From positions 2,289,482 to 2,353,481 of the forward strand of contig NZ_LT968776.1 of the NCBI RefSeq assembly GCF_900240975.1: a DNA stretch of 64,000 bases. The letters are read 5' to 3'. This document shows, one piece after another, positions 51,617-60,989 of this stretch. Position numbers and translations under genes: made by a program. The notes below the pieces were generated by a model. The model had not been told where the DNA came from. It saw only the letters and a list, made by a program, of their open reading frames with translations, and made no database searches. This DNA is from Mycobacterium sp. 4858 (lineage in GTDB: Bacteria > Actinomycetota > Actinomycetes > Mycobacteriales > Mycobacteriaceae). Each line of letters begins with the position of its first letter. The stretch's first letter is position 1.

Positions 51617-52462
51617 GTGACACTGCGAGCGGCATATCCGGGCCTGACCCGAGAAATCAACAGACCGGTCACCGCGCTGGCCGGCATCGGTGACCACGTC
51701 GCGTTCTACGGGAAAGCGATCGCCGGGGCACCGTTTGCGGCCACCCGCTATCGGCGAGAAATCATCCGCTTGATCGCCGAAATCAGCATGGGCGCTGGCA
51801 CCCTGGCGATGATCGGCGGGACAGTGGTCATCGTCGGGTTCCTCACCTTGGCGACGGGTGGGACGCTGGCCATCCAGGGATACAGCTCGCTGGGCAATAT
51901 TGGCATCGAGGCGTTGACCGGCTTTTTGGCCGCGTTCATCAACGTCCGTATCTCGGCGCCGATTGTCGCCGGCATCGGCTTGGCAGCCACCTTCGGCGCC
52001 GGCGTGACCGCCCAACTGGGCGCCATGCGCATCAATGAGGAAATCGATGCGCTCGAAAGTATGGGGATCCGCCCCGTTTCGTACCTAGTGAGCACACGGA
52101 TCGTCGCCGGGATGCTGGCGATCACGCCGCTGTACTCGATCGCGGTCATCTTGTCGTTTGTGGCCAGCCAATTCACCACCGTGGTCGTGCTGGGGCAATC
52201 CGGGGGGCTCTATGGTCACTACTTCTCGACGTTTCTGAACCCAACCGACCTCTTGTGGTCATTTCTGCAGGCGATCCTGATGGCCTTGGCCATCCTGTTC
52301 ACCCACACCTACTACGGCTACTTCGCCAGCGGGGGACCCTCGGGTGTCGGGGTCGCAGTGGGCACTGCGGTGCGCACTTCCCTGATCATCATCGTGTCGG
52401 TCACCCTGCTGGTTTCGCTGGCCATTTACGGCGCCAACGGCAATTTCAACTTGTCGGGCTAG
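51617..52462 (+). CDS. yrbEB: Mce transporter permease YrbEB
   Basis: This 281-residue MlaE-type permease starts at GTG. It contains the matching conserved loop NEEIDALESMGIRPVSYLV and several hydrophobic segments. It pairs with YrbEA. The six mce genes follow with overlaps or short gaps, defining a single operon. It ends in a short periplasmic-side tail. Confidence 0.93.
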   Translation: MTLRAAYPGLTREINRPVTALAGIGDHVAFYGKAIAGAPFAATRYRREIIRLIAEISMGAGTLAMIGGTVVIVGFLTLATGGTLAIQGYSSLGNIGIEALTGFLAAFINVRISAPIVAGIGLAATFGAGVTAQLGAMRINEEIDALESMGIRPVSYLVSTRIVAGMLAITPLYSIAVILSFVASQFTTVVVLGQSGGLYGHYFSTFLNPTDLLWSFLQAILMALAILFTHTYYGYFASGGPSGVGVAVGTAVRTSLIIIVSVTLLVSLAIYGANGNFNLSG

Positions 52463-52475
52463 GGGAAGAAGGCTG

Positions 52476-53663
52476 ATGTGGAACAACGCTGTTCGCCCCT
52501 TGCTGGGGCTGGCCACCGTCGGTGTGATCGGCGCGATCGTCGCGGCCACCATCGTGTTGTTCGAAGGCGGTGCCATCGAGTCGGTGCCGGTCACGGTGCT
52601 GTCGCCCCGGGCGGGACTGGTGATGAACCCCGACGCCAAGGTGAAGCTGCATGGTGCACAAGTGGGCAAGGTCTCCTCGATCGACAACCTGCCCGACGGC
52701 CGGGCCGCGATTCACCTGGCGATCAACCCATCCTGGCTGCATCTGATTCCCGCCAATACCGGCGTCGACATCGAATCCACGACCGTCTTCGGGTCGAAAT
52801 TCGTGCAACTCATTCCGCCGCCCGATCCCTCCCCCCAGTCGCTGAAGGCGGGCCAAATCCTTGACTCCGAGCATGTCACCGTCGAAATCGACACCGTATT
52901 CGAGCAATTGGTGTCGGTGTTGTCGCAGATCGAACCCGAGAAGCTCAATGAGACCCTTGGCGCCCTCGCGCAAGCGTTCAGCGGCCGCGGTGACAAACTC
53001 GGACACACCTTGGCCGATCTGGACACCCTGTTGACCAAAATCGACCCGAGCCTGACCTCCCTGAGCCACGAACTCTCGGTGGCCCCACAGGTGCTCAACG
53101 CCTACGCCGACGCGGCCCCCGACCTGGTCAAGACAACGCAAAATGCGACCCGGCTGAGCGACACCGTGGTCGACCGGCAGCGTGATCTGGACACCGCGCT
53201 CATCAGCGCGATCGCGCTGGCCGACATCGGAAACGACGTCCTGGCCGGCAACGCGCAGGCGTTCACTGCCGTCCTTCACCTGCTGGTCCCCACCACGAAC
53301 CTGACCAACAAATACAACCAGGCCATCACCTGCGCCCTGGCTGGCCTCAAGCCGCTGGCCACCGGTCCGCCCCTGCCCGTGCCGGGTGTCCTTTTGCTGG
53401 ATTCATTTCTGCTGGGCACCGAACGCTACCGTTACCCGCAGAACCTCCCCAAGGTCGCGGCGACGGGCGGTCCGCAATGCATGGGACTACCGGACGTGGG
53501 CTTCGGGCACCGCCCGCCCTACCTGGTCACCGACATTGATGCCAACCAGGCGCAGTACGGAAATCAGGGAATCCTGTTGAACTCCAATCGCCTTAAGCAA
53601 TGGCTGTTCGGACCGATCGACGGGCCGCCGCGCAACACCCCACAGATCGGGATGCCGGGATGA
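52476..53663 (+). CDS. mceA: Mce family substrate-binding protein MceA
   Basis: This 395-residue protein has one N-terminal membrane anchor (residues about 9-30), an MCE/MlaD domain (residues about 38-120) and a long helical domain. AAGG precedes the ATG. Mce proteins assemble as a hexameric tunnel that carries lipid from the mycomembrane to the YrbE core. Its stop overlaps the mceB start (ATGA). Confidence 0.93.
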   Translation: MWNNAVRPLLGLATVGVIGAIVAATIVLFEGGAIESVPVTVLSPRAGLVMNPDAKVKLHGAQVGKVSSIDNLPDGRAAIHLAINPSWLHLIPANTGVDIESTTVFGSKFVQLIPPPDPSPQSLKAGQILDSEHVTVEIDTVFEQLVSVLSQIEPEKLNETLGALAQAFSGRGDKLGHTLADLDTLLTKIDPSLTSLSHELSVAPQVLNAYADAAPDLVKTTQNATRLSDTVVDRQRDLDTALISAIALADIGNDVLAGNAQAFTAVLHLLVPTTNLTNKYNQAITCALAGLKPLATGPPLPVPGVLLLDSFLLGTERYRYPQNLPKVAATGGPQCMGLPDVGFGHRPPYLVTDIDANQAQYGNQGILLNSNRLKQWLFGPIDGPPRNTPQIGMPG

Positions 53664-54685
53664 CGGGCTCGGTTGGGACGACCGTCAAGTTGGGGGTGTT
53701 CGCGGTGGTGACCATTGTGCTGACGGCCGCCCTGTTCGCCATCCTCGGGCAGTACCGCACAGGTTCGACATATGGCTATTCCGCGGTGTTCAGCGACGCC
53801 TCCAGCCTGAAGACCGGTGATTCGGTGCGTGCCGCCGGGATCCGGGTCGGCACAGTCAACAATGTTGCGCTGCAATCGAATAACGCGGTGCTGGTGAGTT
53901 TCGACGCGAACCGCGAGGTCAGGCTCACTACCAGCACGCGGGTCGCCGTGCGTTACCTCAACCTGGTCGGGGATCGCTACCTTGACCTGCTCGACGCGCC
54001 CGGTTCCGCCGGGATCCAGCCGCCCGGCTCGCGGATTCCGATAAGCCGCACCGAGCCGGCGCTGGATCTCGATTTGTTGTTGGGTGGGCTCAAACCGGTG
54101 ATTCAGGGCCTTAACCCTCAATCGGTGAACGCGCTGACCAACTCATTGATCCAGATTCTGCAAGGCAGCAGCGGCGATGTGGAGTCGTTGTTCACCAAGA
54201 CCGCATCGTTCTCCAACGCCCTGGCCGACAACGGGCAAGTGGTGCAGCGATTGATCGACAATCTCAACGAGGTGGTCGCCACGGTGGCCAAGGACGGCAG
54301 CAAATTCTCGGCGACGGTCGAGCGCCTCGAGCGGCTCATCACCGACTTGTCGGCCGACCGCGATCCGATCGGAGACGCCATCACCGCGCTCGACAAGGGA
54401 ACCGCATCATTAGCCGACCTGCTTACCCAGGCCCGTCCGCCGCTGGCCGGCACCGTCGACCAACTCAATCGGCTCGCTCCGCTGCTCGACAATGACAAGG
54501 CGCGGCTGGACCTCGCGCTGCAGAAGGCTCCAGAAAACTACCGCAAGCTCGTGCGGCTGGGCGCCTACGGAAGCTTCATCAACCAGTACCTGTGCGGCAT
54601 CTCCATTCGCGTCACCGACCTTCAGGGCCGCACGGCCGTCTTCCCGTGGATCACCCAAAACACCGGACGATGCGGGGAACCCTGA
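53660..54685 (+). CDS. mceB: Mce family protein MceB
   Basis: The ATG at 53660 overlaps the mceA stop. The 341-residue protein has an N-terminal anchor (VKLGVFAVVTIVLTAALFA), the MCE domain (YSAVFSDASSLKTGDSVRAA) and a helical region that ends with conserved Cys residues (QYLCGISIRV, NTGRCGEP). It is one of six paralogues forming the tunnel. Confidence 0.93.
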   Translation: MTGSVGTTVKLGVFAVVTIVLTAALFAILGQYRTGSTYGYSAVFSDASSLKTGDSVRAAGIRVGTVNNVALQSNNAVLVSFDANREVRLTTSTRVAVRYLNLVGDRYLDLLDAPGSAGIQPPGSRIPISRTEPALDLDLLLGGLKPVIQGLNPQSVNALTNSLIQILQGSSGDVESLFTKTASFSNALADNGQVVQRLIDNLNEVVATVAKDGSKFSATVERLERLITDLSADRDPIGDAITALDKGTASLADLLTQARPPLAGTVDQLNRLAPLLDNDKARLDLALQKAPENYRKLVRLGAYGSFINQYLCGISIRVTDLQGRTAVFPWITQNTGRCGEP

Positions 54686-55764
54686 TGCTGAAATATCGCG
54701 GCGCACAACTTATCCGGGCCGGATTCATCGCGTTCGTGCTGGTCACGCTAGTCATCATCATCGGCCTGCACCCCCAACAGCTGTTGTCGATGGCCACCTC
54801 CATTCGGTACCAGGCGCTGTTCACCGAGGCCGGAGGCCTAACTGCAGGCAACGACGTCCGAGTGTCGGGCGTGAAAATGGGAACGGTCTCCGACGTCACG
54901 CTCAGCCATGGCAAAGCATTGGTGACGTTTAGCCTCGACGCCAAGGTGCACCTGGGATCGAGCACGACGGCCCACATCAGGACGGGTACCCTGCTGGGTG
55001 CGCGGATGCTGGCCTTGGAGCCCGCAGGCACCGGCCGCATGCACGCCTCCGATGTCATCCCGGTACATCGGACGTCCTCCCCATACTCCCTGACCGACGC
55101 CGTCAGCGACTTCACCGCCAACACCGCCGCGACCGACACCGGCGCGCTCAACGCATCCCTGGACACCTTGGCCGAGACGATCGAGCGGATCACACCACGA
55201 CTGGGGCCCACGTTCGACGGCCTGAGCAGACTGTCGCAATCGTTGAACAGCAGGAATGAATCGCTGGCCCATCTGCTCAAAAGCGCCGCCGACGTCACCG
55301 GCATCCTGTCGGAACGCAGCCAGCAGGTCAACACCATGTTGCTCAATGCCAACGACCTGCTCGGAGTTCTGAACCAGCGTCGCTACGCGATCGTCAACCT
55401 GCTGGCCAACACCTCGGCGCTGGCCCAGCAACTCTCGGGCATGGTGGCAGACAACGAGAAAGAACTGGCGCCCACGCTGACCAAACTCAACTCGGTCACC
55501 GCGATGCTGGAGAAAAACCGCGACAACATCGCCAAGGCGATCGTCGGACTCGCCAAATACCAAGTAACCCAAGGTGAATCGGTCAACAACGGCTTCTATT
55601 ACAACGCATTCGTCGGCAATCTGATCCCGGCGCAGGCCCTGCAACCGTTCCTGGACTACGCGTTCGGATTCCGGCGAGGCGTCAATGCGGGTCAACCACC
55701 CGACAATGCCGGCCCGCGCGCGGAATTCCCCTGGCCGCACAACGGCATTCCCGGAGGACGATGA
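54685..55764 (+). CDS. mceC: Mce family protein MceC
   Basis: The ATG at 54685 shares its A with the mceB stop (TGATG); ATG 54670 is an alternative. The 359-residue protein has an N-terminal anchor (FIAFVLVTLVIIIGL), an MCE domain (YQALFTEAGGLTAGNDVRVS) and a coiled helical region. It ends in a Pro/Gly-rich tail. Its stop overlaps the mceD start. Confidence 0.92.
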   Translation: MLKYRGAQLIRAGFIAFVLVTLVIIIGLHPQQLLSMATSIRYQALFTEAGGLTAGNDVRVSGVKMGTVSDVTLSHGKALVTFSLDAKVHLGSSTTAHIRTGTLLGARMLALEPAGTGRMHASDVIPVHRTSSPYSLTDAVSDFTANTAATDTGALNASLDTLAETIERITPRLGPTFDGLSRLSQSLNSRNESLAHLLKSAADVTGILSERSQQVNTMLLNANDLLGVLNQRRYAIVNLLANTSALAQQLSGMVADNEKELAPTLTKLNSVTAMLEKNRDNIAKAIVGLAKYQVTQGESVNNGFYYNAFVGNLIPAQALQPFLDYAFGFRRGVNAGQPPDNAGPRAEFPWPHNGIPGGR

Positions 55765-57251
55765 TGGCGACCGGGGCGAACAAGGCGTGGTACACCAAGG
55801 CGCTACTGGTGACATTGGTGGGACTTGTCGCTGCGGGAACGGCCTTCGTGGTACATGCCGAGGTCTTCGGGCCCAAGATGATTACCGCATACTTCAGCTC
55901 CGCGACCGCCATCTACCCCGGCGACGAGGTACGCGTGGTGGGGGTCAAGGTGGGCACCATCAAGTCCATCGAACCCCAAGGGACCCAGGCCAAGATGACA
56001 CTGGCCGTCGACCGTGATGTGCCGATCCCGGCCGACGCCAAGGCCGTAATAGTGGCACAGAACCTGGTGGCGGCACGGTATGTGCAGCTGACCCCCGCGT
56101 ACGAAGCCGCGGGAACCGGCGGTCCGACGATGGCCGATGGGGCGGTGATCGGCGTGGAGCGAACCGCGGTGCCCGTCGAGTGGGATCAGGTCAAAACGCA
56201 ACTGATGCGGCTGGCCACCGAATTAGGTCCCGCAAGCGGCCTTTCCACCAGCTCGCTCGGGCACTTTATCGACAGCGCAGCCAATGCCATGGCCGGCAAC
56301 GGCGACAAGCTCAGGCGGACAATCACCGAGCTGTCTCAAGTTGGGCGCATCCTCGCCGGCGGTAGCGGCAACATCGTCGATATCATCAAAAATCTCCAGA
56401 TCTTCGTTACCGCGCTGCGCGACAGCAACGTCCAGATCGTCGAATTCCAAGACCGCCTCGCCACGGTGAGCAGCGTCGTGGACGGCAACCGGTCAGACCT
56501 GGACGCCGCGCTTACCAACCTGTCCTCGGCGGTCGGCGAGGTGCGCCGATTCATCGCCGGAAGCAGAGACCAGACCGCAGAGCAGATTCAACGACTGGCC
56601 AACGTGACGAAAAACCTCGCCGACAACCGCATGGCGGTGGAAAACCTCCTGCACGTGGCGCCCAACGCAATCGCCAACGGGTACAACATCTACAGCCCGG
56701 ACTCCGGAACGGCACGAGGAGCCTTCGCCATGTCGAACTTCGCCAATCCGGTGGCACTGGTGTGCTCGGCGATCGGCGCGGTCAAGAATGCCACCGCGTC
56801 CGAGACGGCGAAGCTGTGCGCCCAATACCTCGGCCCCGCACTGCGTTTGATCAACTTCAACTCCCTGCCGATCCCGTTCAATGCCTATCTGGCCAAATCG
56901 CCGAGCCCGGACAACCTCGTCTACTCGGATCCGAACCTGATGCCCGGCGGGCCGGGCGGAGTCCCCCCCATCCCGACCGATCCACCCGCGGTGTCGGCGT
57001 ACACCGGCGCGGGCGACATACCACCCCCTCCGGGATGGGAATTGCCGCCGGGTCCCCCGGGAATCTACGCCCCCAACGGATTACCCGCGGACCCTTCGCC
57101 AGCGCTGTTCCCCCGCGCGCCAATCCCACCGGGAGTGCCCCGGCCAGCCCCAGCGGCCCCCGGCCCGGCCAACCTGCAGGACATGCTGCTGCCGGCTGGT
57201 CCGCAGCCACCGCTGCCGGCCGCACCGCAGCCCGCCGGAGGCACACCATGA
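55761..57251 (+). CDS. mceD: Mce family protein MceD
   Basis: This 496-residue paralogue has an N-terminal anchor (LLVTLVGLVAAGTAFVV), an MCE domain (YFSSATAIYPGDEVRVVG), a helical region and a long proline-rich C-terminal tail from about residue 390, as usual for MceD. The tail may span the periplasm. It overlaps mceC and mceE by 4 bp. Confidence 0.93.
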   Translation: MMATGANKAWYTKALLVTLVGLVAAGTAFVVHAEVFGPKMITAYFSSATAIYPGDEVRVVGVKVGTIKSIEPQGTQAKMTLAVDRDVPIPADAKAVIVAQNLVAARYVQLTPAYEAAGTGGPTMADGAVIGVERTAVPVEWDQVKTQLMRLATELGPASGLSTSSLGHFIDSAANAMAGNGDKLRRTITELSQVGRILAGGSGNIVDIIKNLQIFVTALRDSNVQIVEFQDRLATVSSVVDGNRSDLDAALTNLSSAVGEVRRFIAGSRDQTAEQIQRLANVTKNLADNRMAVENLLHVAPNAIANGYNIYSPDSGTARGAFAMSNFANPVALVCSAIGAVKNATASETAKLCAQYLGPALRLINFNSLPIPFNAYLAKSPSPDNLVYSDPNLMPGGPGGVPPIPTDPPAVSAYTGAGDIPPPPGWELPPGPPGIYAPNGLPADPSPALFPRAPIPPGVPRPAPAAPGPANLQDMLLPAGPQPPLPAAPQPAGGTP

Positions 57252-58495
57252 CCGGATCGCGATCAACGCGTCGTCTCGCAGCGATCGCGTCATGGGTGGC
57301 GTTGACGGCAACCGGATGCGCCTTCGATGGTCTCAATTCACTGCCTCTGCCCGGCACTGTCGGACACGGCCAGGATGCGGTGACCTACCACGTTCAAATC
57401 GCTAACGTCGGTACGCTGGAATCTAATTCGCCGGTCATGATCAACGACGTCGTCGTTGGCAGCGTGGGCAAGATGACGCTGCGCGACTGGCACGCCGACG
57501 TGGATATCTCGGTGCGTCCCGACGCCGTGGTGCCGGCCAACGCTATCGCCAGGATCGGCCAGACAAGTCTGTTGGGCTCGATGCACCTGGAACTGAACCC
57601 CCCACCGGGCGTGCCCGCGGCCGGCAGGCTCGCACCCGGGGCGACCATCGGTCTGCAACGCTCCTCGACCTATCCGTCCACCGAGCAGACCCTGTCCTCG
57701 CTGTCAGTTGTCGTCAACGGTGGGGGACTGGGCAAGGTCGGAGGCCTCATCAACGAGTTCAACGCGGCACTGGGCGGGCGCGAGGACAAGATCCGCGATC
57801 TGCTGACGCATTTGAACGACTTCGTCGGTGTTTTGGATTCCCAGCGTGATGACATCAACGCATCCATCGCGGCGTTGAACACCCTGGCCGGCACCCTGGC
57901 CGGACAGAGCGGCGTCATAACCCAAGCACTGCAACGGATTCCGCCCGCACTGGACGTTCTGATCAAAGAGCGGCCCAGGATCACGACCGCGCTGGAGAAA
58001 TTCCGGGTGTTCAGCAACACCGCCACAGGTTTGATCAATGCCACGCACGCCGATCTGGTCGCCAACCTGAAAAACCTGGAGCCGACGGTGCGCGCACTCG
58101 CCGACGTCGGCCCCAGCCTGGACACCGTCTTGGCCTTCGTGCCGGCCTACCCCTACCCGCAGAACTTTATTGACCGCGCGATCCGGGGCGACTATTTGAA
58201 CGAGTTCATCACCTTCGACTTCACCATCCCGCGGCTGAAGAGGGGACTGCTGCTGGGCACACGATGGGGGCAGGAAGGAGCCACGCTGGTGCCCGCTCCG
58301 GGAGACCCCTGGTATGCCACCTTCACCAAGGATCCGCTCAACGCCCCCCTCACGGCCCCGCCCAACGCGGTGGCCACGCCGCCCATGGCCGGTCCGCCAA
58401 CGCCAGCCGGCGCCCCGGTGACCACCCAACAGCTCAGCCAGCCACCGATCCCGGCGCCGACCGACTTCGTGCCACAGGATGTGGGGGACCGCTGA
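57248..58495 (+). CDS. mceE: Mce family lipoprotein MceE
   Basis: The ATG at 57248 overlaps the mceD stop. The 415-residue protein has a signal peptide ending in a degenerate lipobox (LTATGC), so it is probably lipid-anchored at Cys24 like LprK/LprN. The MCE domain follows (YHVQIANVGTLESNSPVMIN), then a helical domain and a Pro-rich end. It is followed by mceF after 2 bp. Confidence 0.92.
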   Translation: MTGSRSTRRLAAIASWVALTATGCAFDGLNSLPLPGTVGHGQDAVTYHVQIANVGTLESNSPVMINDVVVGSVGKMTLRDWHADVDISVRPDAVVPANAIARIGQTSLLGSMHLELNPPPGVPAAGRLAPGATIGLQRSSTYPSTEQTLSSLSVVVNGGGLGKVGGLINEFNAALGGREDKIRDLLTHLNDFVGVLDSQRDDINASIAALNTLAGTLAGQSGVITQALQRIPPALDVLIKERPRITTALEKFRVFSNTATGLINATHADLVANLKNLEPTVRALADVGPSLDTVLAFVPAYPYPQNFIDRAIRGDYLNEFITFDFTIPRLKRGLLLGTRWGQEGATLVPAPGDPWYATFTKDPLNAPLTAPPNAVATPPMAGPPTPAGAPVTTQQLSQPPIPAPTDFVPQDVGDR

Positions 58496-58497
58496 TG

Positions 58498-59886
58498 TTG
58501 ACGCGCTTCGTCCGAATTCAGCTGACCATCTTCACCATCGCGTCGGTCATCGGGATGACCGTGATGATCGTCGAATACCTGCAAGTGCCCACCCTGCTGG
58601 GCGTCGGCCGCATGCGCGTCACGCTGGAATTGCCGGGCACCGGCGGACTCTACCCGTTTTCCAACGTGACCTATCGAGGAGTGGAGGTCGGAAAAGTCAC
58701 CGACGTGCGGCCCACCCGCGCTGGCGCCGTGGCCACACTGTCGCTGAACACCAACCCGAAAATCCCGGCGGATCTGCGCGCAGAGGTGCTCAGCGTGTCG
58801 GCGGTCGGAGAGCAATATGTGGACCTGCAGCCAGCGACGGCGGCCGGACCTTACCTACACGACGGCTCCGTCATTCCCGCAGCACGTACCTCGATCCCAC
58901 AGGCCGTCGGACCGATGCTGGATCAGGTCAGCGCACTGATCAACAGCGTCCCCAAGACCAAGATCAGCGGCCTGCTCGACGAAACGTTCAAGGCCTTCAA
59001 CGGATCCGGGTACGACGTCGGGTCGCTGCTGGACTCCTCGTCACAACTCATCGGCGACGCCAACGCCAACGCCGAGCGGTCACGCACCCTCATCGACGAC
59101 AGCCGGCCCCTGCTCGACGGCCAGGCGCAATCTGGCGACGCCATCCGCACGTGGGCACGCAGCCTCGCCGGCATCAGCCAACAACTGGTCACCGACGACG
59201 CCCACACCCGGACTCTGCTGCGGGCGGCACCAAGCGCCGCCGATGAGGCGTCACGCCTGTTCAACCAGGTCAAGCCGACGCTGCCGATGCTCCTGGCGAA
59301 CCTCACCACGCTGGGCCAGGTCGGTGTCACGTATCACCCCTCCCTCGAGCAGCTGCTGGTGTTGCTGCCGCCCACCATCGCCTCCACTCAGTCCTACGGC
59401 GCACCCAAGAACAATCCCACCGGATACTCCCTGGGCGACTTCACCCTCACCATCGGTGACCCGCCCGCCTGCACGGTCGGGTTCTTGCCGCCGTCGTCGT
59501 GGCGGTCACCAGAGGACACCACGGTGATCGACACTCCCGACGGCCTGTACTGCAAACTGCCGCAGGATTCACCCATTGGGGTGCGCGGCGCCCGGAACTA
59601 CCCGTGCATGGGCCATCCCGGCAAGCGCGCGCCCACGGTCGAAATCTGCAACAGCGACAAACCTTTCGAGCCGTTGGCGATCCGCCAACACGTCCTGGGT
59701 CCCTACCCCCTCGATCCCAACCTCGTCGCGCAGGGCGTCCCACCCGATGACCGCGTCACCTTCGGAGACCAAATCTTCGGACCACTCGAGGGCACCCCGC
59801 CGCCGCCAGCGGCCGGCCCCGCGTGCCGCGCCGAGTGCCTACACACCCCAGCGGGCCGGCCCATCGGTTGCCGTCGCAACCTATGA
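58498..59886 (+). CDS. mceF: Mce family protein MceF, C-terminus frameshifted
   Basis: The frame as read gives 462 residues: N-terminal anchor, MCE domain (LYPFSNVTYRGVEVGKV), helical region and a Cys-containing distal domain (PPACTVGFLP, YCKLPQDS, NYPCMGHPG). It then runs into a non-homologous end (CRAECLHTPAGRP) and stops at 59886. The expected MceF tail is instead in the next frame to 59992. The main body is intact, so the shortened protein may still work, or the shift may be a sequencing error. Confidence 0.88.
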   Translation: MTRFVRIQLTIFTIASVIGMTVMIVEYLQVPTLLGVGRMRVTLELPGTGGLYPFSNVTYRGVEVGKVTDVRPTRAGAVATLSLNTNPKIPADLRAEVLSVSAVGEQYVDLQPATAAGPYLHDGSVIPAARTSIPQAVGPMLDQVSALINSVPKTKISGLLDETFKAFNGSGYDVGSLLDSSSQLIGDANANAERSRTLIDDSRPLLDGQAQSGDAIRTWARSLAGISQQLVTDDAHTRTLLRAAPSAADEASRLFNQVKPTLPMLLANLTTLGQVGVTYHPSLEQLLVLLPPTIASTQSYGAPKNNPTGYSLGDFTLTIGDPPACTVGFLPPSSWRSPEDTTVIDTPDGLYCKLPQDSPIGVRGARNYPCMGHPGKRAPTVEICNSDKPFEPLAIRQHVLGPYPLDPNLVAQGVPPDDRVTFGDQIFGPLEGTPPPPAAGPACRAECLHTPAGRPIGCRRNL

Positions 59887-59992
59887 CCCGCGAACCGGCC
59901 GGTACGCCACCCCCGACGGCACCGTATATCGCCAATCGGATCTGGTCTCTCACGCCGGCACGCGGTCCTGGAAAGACCTCTTCCCCACATGA
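59819..59992 (+). pseudogene. mceF: Out-of-frame conserved C-terminus of mceF
   Basis: This frame encodes about 57 residues including VAVATYDPRTGRYATPDG and a WKDLFP ending, typical of MceF C-termini. It is in frame +1 relative to the mceF body, consistent with one extra base (or two lost) within about 59791-59840, a run of CCG/GGCC repeats. Its TGA overlaps the next ATG (59989) as ATGA, the junction seen at other steps of this operon, which shows it is the ancestral end of the gene. Confidence 0.8.
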
Positions 59993-60510
59993 GCAGGCGC
60001 ACACACCCAGGTCTCCAGACCGCAGCCCTCATCGGCGCCGTCGTGATCGCGTCGCTAAGCACTGCGCCCCCGGGCAGCGCGGCCGGCGACTGGGGCCTGA
60101 ACGGCACCTACACCGCAACATCCAACGGGGAGTGGGCCAAGACCAACGAAATCTTTCACAATGAGGCCAGCATCCGAAGCATCTGGACGATCAATACGAC
60201 GTGCAGCTATCCCACCGAATGCACCGGCACGGTAGTCAGTGACTGGGGCTGGCGGGCACCGATCTATCAAACCGGCGGTGTCTGGTTCGTCAAGCACATC
60301 GTCGACAACTGGCAGCCCTGCCCGGACGGAACCGCGGCTCAGGGATTCCAGGTCTTCAGGTTCGCTCCCACCAACCCCGACGGAGATGCCGTCGATCCAA
60401 CCTCGCCCGTTCTCACCGGCGCCGACGAGACGACCGGCGTCAGCGGCGCCTGCGGACGAAGTAAGACGTGGTTCATCAGCATGCCGTTCAAGCTCGTCAA
60501 GGCGGGGTGA
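59989..60510 (+). CDS. Secreted Mce-operon protein of unknown function
   Basis: This 173-residue protein has a signal peptide (about 30 residues, ending PGSAA). The mature part has paired cysteines (TTCSYPTEC, QPCPDG, GACGRS) and many Trp residues (WGLNGTYTATSNGEW). Its ATG overlaps the out-of-frame mceF stop. No family is recognised. Secreted proteins of this sort follow several mycobacterial mce operons and may act in substrate capture outside the membrane. Confidence 0.75.
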   Translation: MSRRTHPGLQTAALIGAVVIASLSTAPPGSAAGDWGLNGTYTATSNGEWAKTNEIFHNEASIRSIWTINTTCSYPTECTGTVVSDWGWRAPIYQTGGVWFVKHIVDNWQPCPDGTAAQGFQVFRFAPTNPDGDAVDPTSPVLTGADETTGVSGACGRSKTWFISMPFKLVKAG

Positions 60511-60520
60511 GGGGTCGAGA

Positions 60521-60961
60521 ATGAAACTGTCCATACCCCGGCAGCACGCGGGTCTTGTCGCATCCCCACGTTTCAAAACTCTTGCGGTGCGAGCGATCCT
60601 GCCCGCAGCCATGGCGGTGACGGCCCTTGTGGCTTGCACACCCCATGTGTGGGCCGCACCGTCCGCATGTGACAACCCATCCTGCGTCCCGGGTATCACC
60701 GGAGGTGTCGTGCTGGGCGCGCCGTGCCCGGATACCACCCACTTCGTGTTCGGCACCACCTCGTGGGGCCGGTTGGTCTTCTGCGGATCTCCGCGGCGCT
60801 ATGAACCGCGGTACTTCCGTTCGCCCTCGATGTGGGGAATCAAAGACGAGAACTCCAACTGCGAGGGCTTCGAAAACTCGGTCGCACAAGCCCCCGATGG
60901 CCTGTTCCTCACATGCCTGTCTGTCGACGGTGCACCCCGCTGGGTTCGTGGCGACACCTAA
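60521..60961 (+). CDS. Secreted protein of unknown function
   Basis: The ATG at 60521, preceded by GAGGGG, starts a 146-residue protein with a long signal peptide ending VWAAP. The mature part is short and Cys-rich (ACDNPSC, APCPD, VFCGSP, NCEGF, LTCLS), suggesting three disulfides. The function is unknown. The gene is 10 bp after the previous secreted-protein gene, so it belongs to the operon. Confidence 0.72.
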   Translation: MKLSIPRQHAGLVASPRFKTLAVRAILPAAMAVTALVACTPHVWAAPSACDNPSCVPGITGGVVLGAPCPDTTHFVFGTTSWGRLVFCGSPRRYEPRYFRSPSMWGIKDENSNCEGFENSVAQAPDGLFLTCLSVDGAPRWVRGDT

Positions 60962-60989
60962 ATCACCCCACGTGACGGTGGCGAACAAT

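Noticed and set aside
50524-51687. Extension of the SDR at 49717 to a 656-residue protein
   Set aside because: The extra part is antisense to yrbEA and has low-complexity composition; the SDR fold starts at 50523.
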